From Viridibacterium curvum (lineage in GTDB: Bacteria; Pseudomonadota; Gammaproteobacteria; Burkholderiales; Rhodocyclaceae): DNA of 64,000 nt. The notes beneath the pieces were generated by a model. The model saw only the letters and a list, made by a program, of their open reading frames with translations, was not told the DNA's origin and did not search any database. Within the stretch, counting starts at the first letter, position 1. Each line of letters starts with the position of its first letter. Below, in pieces: positions 7,980 through 16,303 of the stretch. The stretch covers positions 248,001 to 312,000 of the forward strand of contig NZ_BAABLD010000005.1 of NCBI RefSeq assembly GCF_039544165.1, read 5' to 3'. The position numbers and the translations under genes were made by a program.

Positions 7980-9180
7980 CCTCAAGTACAACATGCCCGA
8001 CGATGGTGGGCATTTCGGGCAGTTTGGTGGCGTTTTCGTCGCCGAAACCCTGATTCCGGCGTTGGACCAACTGCGCGCCGAGTACGAAAAGGCCATCAAG
8101 GACCCGGACTTCATCGCCGAGTTCCAGTACGAGCTCAAGCATTACGTCGGTCGTCCCAGTCCGCTCTACCATGCCAAGCGCTGGTCCGAGATCCTGGGTG
8201 GCGCGCAGATCTACCTCAAGCGCGAGGATCTGAACCACACCGGTGCGCACAAGGTTAATAACACCATTGGTCAGGCCTTGCTGGCGCGCCGCATGAACAA
8301 GAAACGTGTGATCGCCGAGACCGGCGCGGGTCAGCACGGCGTGGCATCGGCCACCGTGGCCGCCCGTTACGGGCTGGAATGCGTGGTCTACATGGGCTCG
8401 GAAGATGTTGCGCGCCAGGCGCCCAATGTGTTCCGCATGAAGCTGCTTGGCGCGACGGTTGTTCCCGTCAGTAGTGGCTCCAAGACCCTCAAGGATGCGA
8501 TGAACGAGGCCCTGCGTGATTGGGTGACCAACGTCGACTCCACGTACTACATCATCGGCACCTGTGCCGGTCCTCATCCTTACCCGATGCTGGTGCGCGA
8601 TTTCCAGTCCGTCATCGGTGAGGAGTGCAAGGTCCAGTGTGCCGAGCAGATCGGCCGCCAGCCTGATGTCGTCGTGGCTTGCGTGGGTGGCGGCTCAAAC
8701 GCCATCGGCATTTTCTACCCTTATATCGAAGTGCCTGGTGTGCGCTTGATCGGCGTGGAAGCCGGTGGCCATGGCATCGAAACCGGTCGCCACGCGGCAC
8801 CGCTGACGACCAATGCTCCCCCCGGCGTGCTGCATGGCGAGCGCGTCAATCTGATGCAGGACGAAAACGGCCAGATCGTCGATACACACTCGATTTCTGC
8901 CGGCCTGGATTATCCCGGCGTCGGCCCCGAACACTGCCATCTCAACGAGATCAAGCGTGCCGAGTATGTCGCCGCGACCGACGACGAGTCGTTGCAGGCG
9001 TTCCACGACCTGTGTCGCTATGAAGGCATCATCCCTGCACTGGAGTCCAGCCACGCGCTGGCACATGCCCGCAAGATTGCTCCGCAGATGGCGCGCGATC
9101 AAGTCATCGTCGTGAATCTGTCAGGCCGTGGTGACAAGGACATTCCGACCATCGCCCGACTCGAAGGCATTCAGCTTTGA
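7966..9180 (+). CDS. trpB: Tryptophan synthase beta subunit
   Basis: A 404-residue PLP enzyme that condenses indole with serine. The PLP lysine is K96 in LNHTGAHKVNN, and the phosphate-binding GGGSNA motif lies near residue 243. GGAG (7956–7959) sits 6 bases before ATG 7966, which decides the start over the in-frame codons at 7951 and 7972. It forms the alpha2beta2 complex with TrpA, whose gene follows 50 bases later. Confidence 0.98.
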   Translation: MQMSDLKYNMPDDGGHFGQFGGVFVAETLIPALDQLRAEYEKAIKDPDFIAEFQYELKHYVGRPSPLYHAKRWSEILGGAQIYLKREDLNHTGAHKVNNTIGQALLARRMNKKRVIAETGAGQHGVASATVAARYGLECVVYMGSEDVARQAPNVFRMKLLGATVVPVSSGSKTLKDAMNEALRDWVTNVDSTYYIIGTCAGPHPYPMLVRDFQSVIGEECKVQCAEQIGRQPDVVVACVGGGSNAIGIFYPYIEVPGVRLIGVEAGGHGIETGRHAAPLTTNAPPGVLHGERVNLMQDENGQIVDTHSISAGLDYPGVGPEHCHLNEIKRAEYVAATDDESLQAFHDLCRYEGIIPALESSHALAHARKIAPQMARDQVIVVNLSGRGDKDIPTIARLEGIQL

Positions 9181-9230
9181 TCCGGCCCTGATTGGCCTCA
9201 TTGCCCCATACCAGCCGATACCGAACCCGC

Positions 9231-10037
9231 ATGTCTTCCCGCATCCAGACCACTTTCTCCCGCCTCCAGGCCGCCGGCAAGCGCGCCTTGATTCCCTACA
9301 TCACCGCCGGTGACCCGAATCCCGGTATGACCGTGGGCCTCATGCAGGCGCTGGTCAAGGGTGGGGCCGATATCATCGAGCTTGGCGTGCCGTTTACCGA
9401 TCCGTCGGCGGATGGTCCCGTCATCCAGCGCGCAACCGAACGCGCACTGGCGCATGGCGTGAGCCTGCGTTCAGTGATTGCCATGGTTGCCGAGTTCCGC
9501 AAGACCGATGACCAGACACCGGTTGTTCTCATGGGTTACGCCAACCCGGTGGAAGCCATGGGATACGAAGCCTTCGCTGCTGCGGCGAGCGAAGCGGGCA
9601 TCGACGGGTTGTTGACCGTTGATTTGCCGCCCGATGAGGCGCCTGCACGTGTAGCCGTGTTGCAGCGTTTCGGTATCGACCCCATTTTCCTGCTCGCGCC
9701 CACGACGCCGCCGCAACGCGCGCAGACTGTCGGAAAGCTGGCGAGAGGCTATGTTTACTACGTGTCCCTCAAGGGCGTGACCGGGGCGAGCCACCTCAAC
9801 GTTGGCAACGTGGCGGAAAAGCTGGCTGAACTGCGCCAGTACATTCCCCTGCCGATCGGTGTGGGCTTTGGCATCCGTGACGCGGCGTCTGCGCGTGCTG
9901 TGTCGGACTGTGCCGATGCTGTCGTGATCGGTACGCGGATCGTGCAGGAGTTCGAGCAGGGTCCCGACGGGCTGGCTGAGCGTCTGATCGACTTTCTGTC
10001 GGGCGTGCGCGCCGCGCTGGACGAGCCCCGAACCTGA
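9231..10037 (+). CDS. trpA: Tryptophan synthase alpha subunit
   Basis: A 268-residue TIM-barrel subunit that cleaves indole-3-glycerol phosphate to indole. The catalytic Glu (residue 50, ADIIELGVPFTDP) and Asp (residue 61, SADGP) are both present, as is the C-terminal phosphate loop (GVGFGIRD). ATG 9231 gives the family N-terminus, but no clear Shine-Dalgarno precedes it. The TTG at 9192 would add 13 unlikely residues. Translation probably depends on coupling to trpB. Confidence 0.96.
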   Translation: MSSRIQTTFSRLQAAGKRALIPYITAGDPNPGMTVGLMQALVKGGADIIELGVPFTDPSADGPVIQRATERALAHGVSLRSVIAMVAEFRKTDDQTPVVLMGYANPVEAMGYEAFAAAASEAGIDGLLTVDLPPDEAPARVAVLQRFGIDPIFLLAPTTPPQRAQTVGKLARGYVYYVSLKGVTGASHLNVGNVAEKLAELRQYIPLPIGVGFGIRDAASARAVSDCADAVVIGTRIVQEFEQGPDGLAERLIDFLSGVRAALDEPRT

Positions 10038-10063
10038 CCGGAATTATTTGAAGAGGATTCAAG

Positions 10064-10930
10064 ATGAGCTGGCTGACCAAACTGCTGCCGCCCAAGATCA
10101 AGCGTGACCAACCCGTCCGTAAATCGATTCCGGAAGGTCTGTGGATCAAGTGCGAGGCCTGCGAGGCCGTGCTGTATCGCTCGGACATCGAGCAGAGCCA
10201 GTATGTGTGCCCCAAGTGCGGCCACCACAAGCGTATCCGTGCGCGCCAACGCCTGGATCTGTTGCTGGATGCAGAAGGCCGCTTCGAGCTGGGCTCTGAG
10301 GTTGTGCCGCTTGATCCGCTGAAGTTCAAGGACAGCAAGAAGTACCCGGACCGTCTGGCCGCTGCCAATGAAGACACTGGTGAAGCTGACGCGCTCATCG
10401 TCATGCAGGGCTCGGTGTGCAACGTCCCCCTGGTTGTTGCGGCATTCGAATTCGATTTCCTCGGTGGCTCCATGGGGTCCGTCGTGGGCGAGCGCTTTGT
10501 GCGTGGCGTCAAGGCTGCCTATGAACAGGATTTGCCGTTTGTGTGTTTCACCGCCACCGGTGGTGCGCGAATGCAGGAAGGTCTGTTCTCCCTCATGCAG
10601 ATGGCCAAAACGACGGCGGCGATCACGCGCCTGTCGGCGCGTCGCCTGCCTTTCGTGACAGTCTTGACTGACCCGACCATGGGTGGTGTCTCGGCCAGTT
10701 TTGCCTTCATGGGCGATGTGGTGATTGGTGAGCCTGGCGCACTGATCGGCTTTGCCGGCCCGCGCGTAATCGAGCAGACCGTGCGCGAGAAGCTGCCGGA
10801 AGGTTTCCAGCGTTCGGAGTTCCTCATCGAGAAGGGCGCCATCGACATGATTGTCGATCGCCGTGAACTGCGCGAGCGTCTCGCCCAGGTGCTGACCCTG
10901 TTGTCGGGTCAGCCCGCCGTCAATAGCTGA
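10064..10930 (+). CDS. accD: Acetyl-CoA carboxylase carboxyltransferase subunit beta
   Basis: A 288-residue subunit of the carboxyltransferase that makes malonyl-CoA for fatty acid synthesis. The N-terminal zinc ribbon is complete (Cys 30, 33, 49 and 52 in CEAC…CPKC). The crotonase-like core holds GGARMQEG and the TDPTMGGVSASFA oxyanion region. GAGG lies before ATG 10064. The stop codon shares its last base with the folC start. Confidence 0.97.
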   Translation: MSWLTKLLPPKIKRDQPVRKSIPEGLWIKCEACEAVLYRSDIEQSQYVCPKCGHHKRIRARQRLDLLLDAEGRFELGSEVVPLDPLKFKDSKKYPDRLAAANEDTGEADALIVMQGSVCNVPLVVAAFEFDFLGGSMGSVVGERFVRGVKAAYEQDLPFVCFTATGGARMQEGLFSLMQMAKTTAAITRLSARRLPFVTVLTDPTMGGVSASFAFMGDVVIGEPGALIGFAGPRVIEQTVREKLPEGFQRSEFLIEKGAIDMIVDRRELRERLAQVLTLLSGQPAVNS

Positions 10931-12255
10931 TGTCCCTGCCTGATTCGTTGCAAGGCTGGCTCGACTGGATCGAGCGTCAGCATGCACGTCCCATCGAACT
11001 GGGGCTGGATCGTGTCCGCCGCGTTCTGCAGACGATGAATCTGCGCAATGGTGCGGTCGTCATCACCGTGGGGGGCACCAATGGCAAGGGCTCAACCTGC
11101 GCCATGCTCGACGCCATCCTGCGCGCGGCGGGCTATCGCGTTGGCGTCTACACCTCCCCGCATCTGCTGAGGTACAACGAACGTGTTCGTCTGCTCGGGC
11201 AGGACGCTGACGATGCTGTGCTGTGCCGTGGCTTCGAGGCGGTCGAGGCAGCGCGCACCGCGTTGCCTGATACGCCGCTGACCTATTTCGAATACGGCAC
11301 CTTGGCCGCCTGGTGGGTGTTTTGCCAGCAGGCGCTGGATGTGGTCGTGCTTGAGGTCGGCTTGGGTGGCCGGCTGGATGCGGTCAACGTCATCGATCCC
11401 GACTGCGCCATCGTGACCGGTGTTGCCATGGACCACATGGATTACCTCGGCGATACGCGCGAGAAGATCGGTTTCGAGAAAGCCGGCATCTACCGTGCGG
11501 GGCGTCCGGCGATTTGCAGCGATCCGCAGCCCCCACAGTCGTTGGTCGATCACGCACGTGCAATCGGGGCTGATCTGCGCATTTCGGGGCGTGATTTCGG
11601 TTTTTCCGGTGACAAGACGCAGTGGCAGTTCCGTGGCCGCCAGCAGCGTCGCAACAGCATGGCTTACCCGGCCTTGCGTGGCGCCAATCAATTACTTAAT
11701 GCAGCAGGGGCGCTGGCTGCGCTGGAGGCTATCGAAGAGCGCCTGCCTGTGCCGATGCAGGCTGTTCGTCAGGGACTGATGCTGGTCGAAGTGCCGGCGC
11801 GCTTCCAGGTACTGCCGGGCCGGCCCTCCGTGGTGCTGGACGTGGCACACAATCCCCAGTCGGCGGCTGTGCTGGCAGACAATCTTTCCAATATGGGCTT
11901 CTTTCCGGACACCCATGCGGTGTGCGGCATGCTGGCTGACAAGGACATTGCTGGTAGCCTGAAGCCGATGCTGGCTCGCGTTGATCACTGGTACCTGTGT
12001 AATCCGGGTGGGCCGCGCGCGGCAACACCTGAAGCGCTGCAAGAAGTGCTGCTGGGGCTGGGAAGCAAGGCCACGGTGAGCCTCTTTGCCGATCCGGCAG
12101 CGGCCTTTGCGGCAGCGAGGGCGAAGGCGGGGGAGGGTGATAGAATCGTGACCTTCGGATCCTTCCTGACCGTATCGGCTGTCATGCAGAGCTTGCAACG
12201 GCAACCGGCGGAGGTGGGGTCGGCAGCCCCTCCGACAGAAGCCCGCCATGGCTGA
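10930..12255 (+). CDS. folC: Bifunctional folylpolyglutamate/dihydrofolate synthase
   Basis: A 441-residue Mur-ligase-type enzyme that glutamylates folates. The P-loop GGTNGKGST is at about residues 48–56, and the DHMDYLGDT (folate ligase) and DVAHNP (C-terminal) motifs are present. It starts at ATG 10930 in the TGATG overlap with accD, and its end overlaps the SPOR gene by 8 bases. The accD–folC–SPOR–cvpA–purF order is widely conserved in beta- and gammaproteobacteria. Confidence 0.97.
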   Translation: MSLPDSLQGWLDWIERQHARPIELGLDRVRRVLQTMNLRNGAVVITVGGTNGKGSTCAMLDAILRAAGYRVGVYTSPHLLRYNERVRLLGQDADDAVLCRGFEAVEAARTALPDTPLTYFEYGTLAAWWVFCQQALDVVVLEVGLGGRLDAVNVIDPDCAIVTGVAMDHMDYLGDTREKIGFEKAGIYRAGRPAICSDPQPPQSLVDHARAIGADLRISGRDFGFSGDKTQWQFRGRQQRRNSMAYPALRGANQLLNAAGALAALEAIEERLPVPMQAVRQGLMLVEVPARFQVLPGRPSVVLDVAHNPQSAAVLADNLSNMGFFPDTHAVCGMLADKDIAGSLKPMLARVDHWYLCNPGGPRAATPEALQEVLLGLGSKATVSLFADPAAAFAAARAKAGEGDRIVTFGSFLTVSAVMQSLQRQPAEVGSAAPPTEARHG

Positions 12256-12889
12256 AAACGACGCCCAGCTCGAACTGAAGAAGCGCGCCCGCCGTCGCCT
12301 GATTGGTGCCGTGGCCCTTGCGCTCGCAGCCATCATCTTTCTGCCCATGGTCATGGACAGCGAACCGCGTCAGACCGGCAATGAGTTGCAGATCCGCATT
12401 CCAAGCCAGGAAGGCAGCAACTTCACCTCTCGCGTCATCAATACCGCCAGCAGTTCCACACCGGTCTCGGTGCCCGGCGACCCGGAAATGAGTCCCGTTA
12501 CCGTGAGCTCGGCACCGCGTGGCGCTGCGAGCGCGTCAACAGTCGCGGCCAGCAGTGCGGCGTCGTCGTCGTCGAGCGTGGCCGCTGCGAGTGCTCCGAG
12601 CCATACGGCAGCGAGCAGCGCCGGCGGTGAAGTCAGGGCGCGCGCCCTGCTCGAACGAGGCGAAGAGCCGGCATCCAGATTTTTCGTCCAGGTTGGTGTT
12701 TATCGCGAACAGGACAACGCACGTGGCGTAGCAGCCAAGGTCAAGCAGGCAGGCATGGTGCCCAGCGTCGAGAAGGTGGGAGCCAGCACGCGCGTGCGTG
12801 TTGGCCCGTTCAAGACCAAGGCACAGGCTGAACAGGCGGTGGAAAAGCTCAAACGGGTAAGTCTGGACGGGGTTGTCTCGGGCAAGTGA
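12248..12889 (+). CDS. SPOR domain protein (DedD-like)
   Basis: A 213-residue inner-membrane protein with a basic N-terminus, one transmembrane helix (about residues 18–35), a Ser/Ala-rich periplasmic linker (around 90–125) and a C-terminal SPOR domain (FFVQVGVYREQDNARGVAAKV… through TRVRVGPFKTKAQAEQAVEKL). SPOR domains bind glycan strands stripped of stem peptides at the division septum. The position between folC and cvpA is that of dedD in E. coli, so septum association is likely. It overlaps folC at its start. Confidence 0.88.
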   Translation: MAENDAQLELKKRARRRLIGAVALALAAIIFLPMVMDSEPRQTGNELQIRIPSQEGSNFTSRVINTASSSTPVSVPGDPEMSPVTVSSAPRGAASASTVAASSAASSSSSVAAASAPSHTAASSAGGEVRARALLERGEEPASRFFVQVGVYREQDNARGVAAKVKQAGMVPSVEKVGASTRVRVGPFKTKAQAEQAVEKLKRVSLDGVVSGK

Positions 12890-12896
12890 GCAGGCA

Positions 12897-13388
12897 GTGA
12901 CCGTTTTCGATTTCGTCTTCCTCGGAATCGTGCTGGCCAGTGTTCTGCTTGGTGCCTGGCGCGGATTGGTCAGTGAGGTCATCGCGCTGTGCAGCTGGGC
13001 GCTGGCGGTTTTCCTGGCTTGGCGCTTTGCGGCCTTGATTGCGCCCTTTGTGGCTCCATTTGTGACTACGCCGGCGCTTCAGTGGGCGCTCGCTTTTGTC
13101 GTCATTGTGGTGGCGGTCCTGCTCATGCTGGCCGTGGTGCGTTTCCTGCTCCGTGAGCTGCTGAAAGCAGCCGGTCTGGGACTGACGGATCGCGTGGCCG
13201 GGGCCTTGTTCGGCGTGGTGCGCGCGGTTTTGATTGCGTTGGTGCTGGTTGGTCTGTGCGGGCTGACGAGCTTCCCGCGCGAAGCCTGGTGGCGCGGAGC
13301 GACTTTCTCTGCACCGCTGGAAACGGTTGTGATTGCAGTGAAGCCCTGGCTCCCCAAAGAGCTGGCGGCACGTATCAGGTACAGGTGA
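12897..13388 (+). CDS. cvpA: CvpA family membrane protein
   Basis: A 163-residue protein with four hydrophobic helices, beginning MTVFDFVFLGIVLASVLLGAWRG, the typical CvpA N-terminus. In E. coli CvpA is tied to colicin V production and envelope stress resistance. GTG 12897 is chosen because it gives the family N-terminus; the TTG at 12873 would overlap the SPOR gene and add eight polar residues. It lies 3 bases before purF, as in E. coli, and is almost certainly co-transcribed with it. Confidence 0.88.
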   Translation: MTVFDFVFLGIVLASVLLGAWRGLVSEVIALCSWALAVFLAWRFAALIAPFVAPFVTTPALQWALAFVVIVVAVLLMLAVVRFLLRELLKAAGLGLTDRVAGALFGVVRAVLIALVLVGLCGLTSFPREAWWRGATFSAPLETVVIAVKPWLPKELAARIRYR

Positions 13389-13391
13389 GCT

Positions 13392-14906
13392 ATGTGTGGA
13401 ATCATCGGGGTCGTGGCAAGCACGTCCGTCAATCAGCTGTTGTATGACGGTTTGCAGGTGCTGCAACACCGCGGGCAGGACGCCGCGGGGATCGCTACGG
13501 CGGAGGGCGGACGCTTCCACATGCACAAGGGGCCGGGCTTGGTGCGCGACGTATTCCGCACGCGCAACATGCGCAACCTGGCGGGCAACTGGGGCATCGG
13601 TCACTGCCGTTATCCCACCGCAGGTTCGGCCTACAACCCGGCTGAGGCGCAACCGTTCTACGTGAATTCGCCTTTCGGCCTGATGCTGGCTCACAACGGC
13701 AACCTCACGAATGCTGATGCGCTCAAACGCGAGATGTATCTCGCCGACCTGCGCCACATGAATACCAACTCCGATTCGGAAGTGCTGCTCAACGTGCTGG
13801 CGCACGAGCTGCAAGAGGCTTCCGGCGGTTCGTTCCGTCTCGACGAAGAAACCATCTTCCGTGCCGTGAAGGGCGTGCATCGCCGTGCCAAGGGCGCCTA
13901 TGCCGCCGTGGTGATGATCGCGGGTTATGGTCTGCTGGCTTTCCGCGATCCGTACGGCATCCGTCCGCTGGTGATCGGCGAGAACGATGTCGGTGATCGC
14001 AAGGAATACATGGTGGCGTCCGAAAGCGTGGCAATCGACGTTCTGGGCTTCAAGCTTTTGCGCGACGTGGCGCCCGGCGAAGCGATCCTGATCGATGTCC
14101 ACGGCAAGCTCTCCAGCGCACAGTGCGCCGAACCGGCGCCGTATGCGCCGTGCATGTTCGAGTTCGTCTATCTGGCACGCCCCGATTCGCTGATCGACGG
14201 CATCTCGGTCTACGAAAGCCGCGTGAAGATGGGCAGCTACCTGGCTGAACGCATCAAGCGTGACTTCGCCGATCTGGAGATTGATGTCGTGATCCCGATC
14301 CCCGATTCCAGTCGCAACGCTGCGATGGAGCTGGCGAGTGATCTGAACCTGCCGTACCGCGAAGGCTTTGTGAAGAACCGTTACATTGGCCGTACCTTCA
14401 TCATGCCCGGGCAGGCGGTGCGCAAGAAGTCTGTGCGTCAGAAGCTCAATGCCATGCACCAGGAATTTGCGGGCAAGAAAGTGCTGCTTGTGGATGACTC
14501 CATCGTGCGTGGCACCACCAGTCGCGAGATCATCACGATGGCGCGTGAAGCTGGGGCCACCAAGGTGTACATGGCCTCGGCTGCGCCGCCGGTGCGTCAC
14601 GCCAACGTGTATGGCATCGACATGCCCAGCCGTGCTGAATTGATTGCTTCGTACCGCACCGAGGAAGAGATCGGTCGTGAGATCGGCGCCGACGCGTTGA
14701 TCTACCAGACGCTGGAGGATCTCAAGGAAGCAGTGGGGTCGCTGAACCCGGCAATCAAGGAATTCGAGACATCCTGCTTCGATGGGCGCTACGTGACAGG
14801 CGATATCACGCCGGAGTACCTCAGCTTTGTCGAGGGCGGTCGTGCCGACTCCAACATCGGTGAGGATCCGGAAGCGAGTCAGCTTGATCTGAACCTGGTG
14901 TCTTGA
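13392..14906 (+). CDS. purF: Amidophosphoribosyltransferase
   Basis: A 504-residue enzyme for the first committed step of purine synthesis (PRPP + glutamine to phosphoribosylamine). The N-terminal nucleophile Cys2 is in MCGIIGVV. The glutamine-binding elements (LQHRGQDAAGI, the GHCRYPTAGS region) are present, and the PRPP loop VLLVDDSIVRGTTS lies near residues 363–376. Its stop overlaps a TTGACG that may be the −35 of the metZ promoter. Confidence 0.98.
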   Translation: MCGIIGVVASTSVNQLLYDGLQVLQHRGQDAAGIATAEGGRFHMHKGPGLVRDVFRTRNMRNLAGNWGIGHCRYPTAGSAYNPAEAQPFYVNSPFGLMLAHNGNLTNADALKREMYLADLRHMNTNSDSEVLLNVLAHELQEASGGSFRLDEETIFRAVKGVHRRAKGAYAAVVMIAGYGLLAFRDPYGIRPLVIGENDVGDRKEYMVASESVAIDVLGFKLLRDVAPGEAILIDVHGKLSSAQCAEPAPYAPCMFEFVYLARPDSLIDGISVYESRVKMGSYLAERIKRDFADLEIDVVIPIPDSSRNAAMELASDLNLPYREGFVKNRYIGRTFIMPGQAVRKKSVRQKLNAMHQEFAGKKVLLVDDSIVRGTTSREIITMAREAGATKVYMASAAPPVRHANVYGIDMPSRAELIASYRTEEEIGREIGADALIYQTLEDLKEAVGSLNPAIKEFETSCFDGRYVTGDITPEYLSFVEGGRADSNIGEDPEASQLDLNLVS

Positions 14907-14932
14907 CGGCAGACATTGCAGGAGAGTAGCTT
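14903..14932 (+). promoter_or_regulatory. Candidate sigma-70 promoter for metZ
   Basis: TTGACG (14903–14908), overlapping the purF stop, is followed after 18 bases by TAGCTT (14927–14932). Transcription would begin near 14939, exactly at the 5' edge of the SAM-II aptamer. That match of start site and aptamer edge strengthens an otherwise average promoter. Confidence 0.55.
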
Positions 14933-14939
14933 CCTGTTA

Positions 14940-14991
14940 CGCGCCGATTTGATGCACAGCTTGCGGGCGCTTAATAAATCCAGCTAAAGCG
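14940..14991 (+). promoter_or_regulatory. SAM-II riboswitch aptamer upstream of metZ
   Basis: The segment shows the compact SAM-II H-type pseudoknot. P1 is GCGCC (14941–14945) with GGCGC (14966–14970). The pseudoknot helix is GATTT (14946–14950) with AAATC (14976–14980). The conserved 3' AATAAAT…AGCTAAA follows at 14973–14987. These match the known SAM-II core (GAUUU, UUGC, GCGC, AUAAAU, AGCUAAA). SAM-II binds S-adenosylmethionine and represses methionine-synthesis genes; it is best known from alphaproteobacteria. A promoter lies directly upstream and a terminator directly downstream, before the metZ ribosome binding site. Confidence 0.9.
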
Positions 14992-15010
14992 AAGCAGGAC
15001 GCAGTGCAGG

Positions 15011-15046
15011 ACCCGTTCTGACTCGCAAGAGCTGAACGGGTTTTTT
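15011..15046 (+). terminator. Intrinsic terminator in the metZ leader (riboswitch expression platform)
   Basis: ACCCGTTC (15011–15018) pairs with GAACGGGT (15034–15041), followed by a T-rich tract (TTTTTGTTTT). Only 15 bases separate its T-run from the metZ ATG at 15062, which is too few for a promoter. metZ transcription must therefore read through this terminator. It can end purF transcripts and serve as the SAM-controlled switch. Confidence 0.9.
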
Positions 15047-15061
15047 GTTTTCGAGGTGAGC

Positions 15062-16243
15062 ATGAATCCTTTTGATGAACTTGATCTTGATCCCCAGACT
15101 CTCGCCATCCGTGCCGGCACGCAGCGCAGCCAGTTCGGCGAGCACAGTGAGGCGCTGTTCCTGACTTCCAGCTACGTCTTCAAGAGCGCCGCAGAGGCCA
15201 AGGGCCGCTTTGTCGGTGGCGATGAAGGCATGGTCTATTCGCGCTTCACCAATCCCACGGTGGACATGCTGCAAACCCGTCTCGCCGCGCTGGAGGGGGC
15301 CGAGGCGTGTATTGCTACGGCCAGTGGCATGGCTGCCATCCTCGCTGTGTGCATGGGCTTGCTGAAGTCCGGTGACCACATCGTCGCGTCCAAGGGCTTG
15401 TTCGGATCGAGCATCCAGTTCTTCAACCTGTACATGGCAAAGTTCGGCGTTGAGACGAGCTACGTCGATGCGGACGATCTTGCCGCCTACGAGGCGGCGA
15501 TGAAGCCGACGACGAAGCTGGTGTTCGTCGAGACGCCCTCGAACCCGCTGACGCAGCTGGTCGACATTGCGGCAACCGCGGAGATCGCGCATCGCGGTGG
15601 CGCTTTGCTGGTGGTCGACAATTGCTTCTGCTCGCCGGCCCTGCAGCAACCACTCAAGCTGGGTGCAGATATCGTCATTCACTCGGCGACCAAGTATCTC
15701 GATGGTCAGGGTCGTGTGCTTGGCGGTGCGGTTGTGGGCAGCAAGGCTTTGCTGGAGGAAGTGCTGCGTTTCCTGCGCACGGCAGGGCCGACGATCTCGC
15801 CCTTCAACGCCTGGATCATCCTCAAGGGGCTGGAGACGCTGGATATCCGCATGAAGGCGCATTCGGTCAATGCTCTGGCCGTGGCCAGCTGGCTGGAGCA
15901 GCAGCCGGGTGTGGCACGCGTTTTTTATCCCGGTCTGCCGTCGCATCCGCAGTACGAGCTGGCGCGCCGTCAACAAAAGACGGGCGGTGCGATCGTGGCC
16001 TTCGAAGTCAAAGGAGGGCAGGCCGAAGCCTGGCGGGTGGTCGACAATTGCCGCTTGCTGTCGATCACGGCAAATCTGGGTGACACGCGTACGACCATCA
16101 CGCATCCGGCGACGACAACGCATGGTCGCATCACGCCTGAAGCGCGCACTGCAGCGGGTATCCAGGACAGCCTGATCCGTCTTGCCGTCGGGCTGGAGGC
16201 GGTGAAGGACATTACTGACGACCTGGCGCGCGGCCTGAGCTGA
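15062..16243 (+). CDS. metZ: O-succinylhomoserine sulfhydrylase
   Basis: A 393-residue PLP enzyme of the Cys/Met metabolism family that makes homocysteine from O-succinylhomoserine and sulfide. The PLP lysine is K211 in HSATKYLDGQGRV, and the SGMAAILA and ETPSNPL motifs are intact. GAGGTGAG directly precedes ATG 15062; the GTG at 15056 lies inside that Shine-Dalgarno. Regulation is by the upstream SAM-II riboswitch. The position after purF is conserved in betaproteobacteria. Confidence 0.95.
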   Translation: MNPFDELDLDPQTLAIRAGTQRSQFGEHSEALFLTSSYVFKSAAEAKGRFVGGDEGMVYSRFTNPTVDMLQTRLAALEGAEACIATASGMAAILAVCMGLLKSGDHIVASKGLFGSSIQFFNLYMAKFGVETSYVDADDLAAYEAAMKPTTKLVFVETPSNPLTQLVDIAATAEIAHRGGALLVVDNCFCSPALQQPLKLGADIVIHSATKYLDGQGRVLGGAVVGSKALLEEVLRFLRTAGPTISPFNAWIILKGLETLDIRMKAHSVNALAVASWLEQQPGVARVFYPGLPSHPQYELARRQQKTGGAIVAFEVKGGQAEAWRVVDNCRLLSITANLGDTRTTITHPATTTHGRITPEARTAAGIQDSLIRLAVGLEAVKDITDDLARGLS

Positions 16244-16255
16244 GGAGCGGGCGAC

Positions 16256-16291
16256 AAAAAACAAAGGGGCGCGATGCGCCCCTTTGTTTTT
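16256..16291 (+). terminator. Bidirectional intrinsic terminator between metZ and the mutarotase gene
   Basis: GGGGCGC (16266–16272) and GCGCCCC (16276–16282) form the stem, flanked by an A-run on the left and a T-run on the right (AAAAACAAA and TTTGTTTTT). It therefore works for both convergent genes. Confidence 0.92.
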
Positions 16292-16303
16292 CGGGTCAGT
16301 CCG

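Noticed and set aside
12849..14600. 583-residue minus-strand ORF over cvpA–purF
   Set aside because: Antisense shadow of purF, with a His/Gln/Arg-rich composition and no domain.
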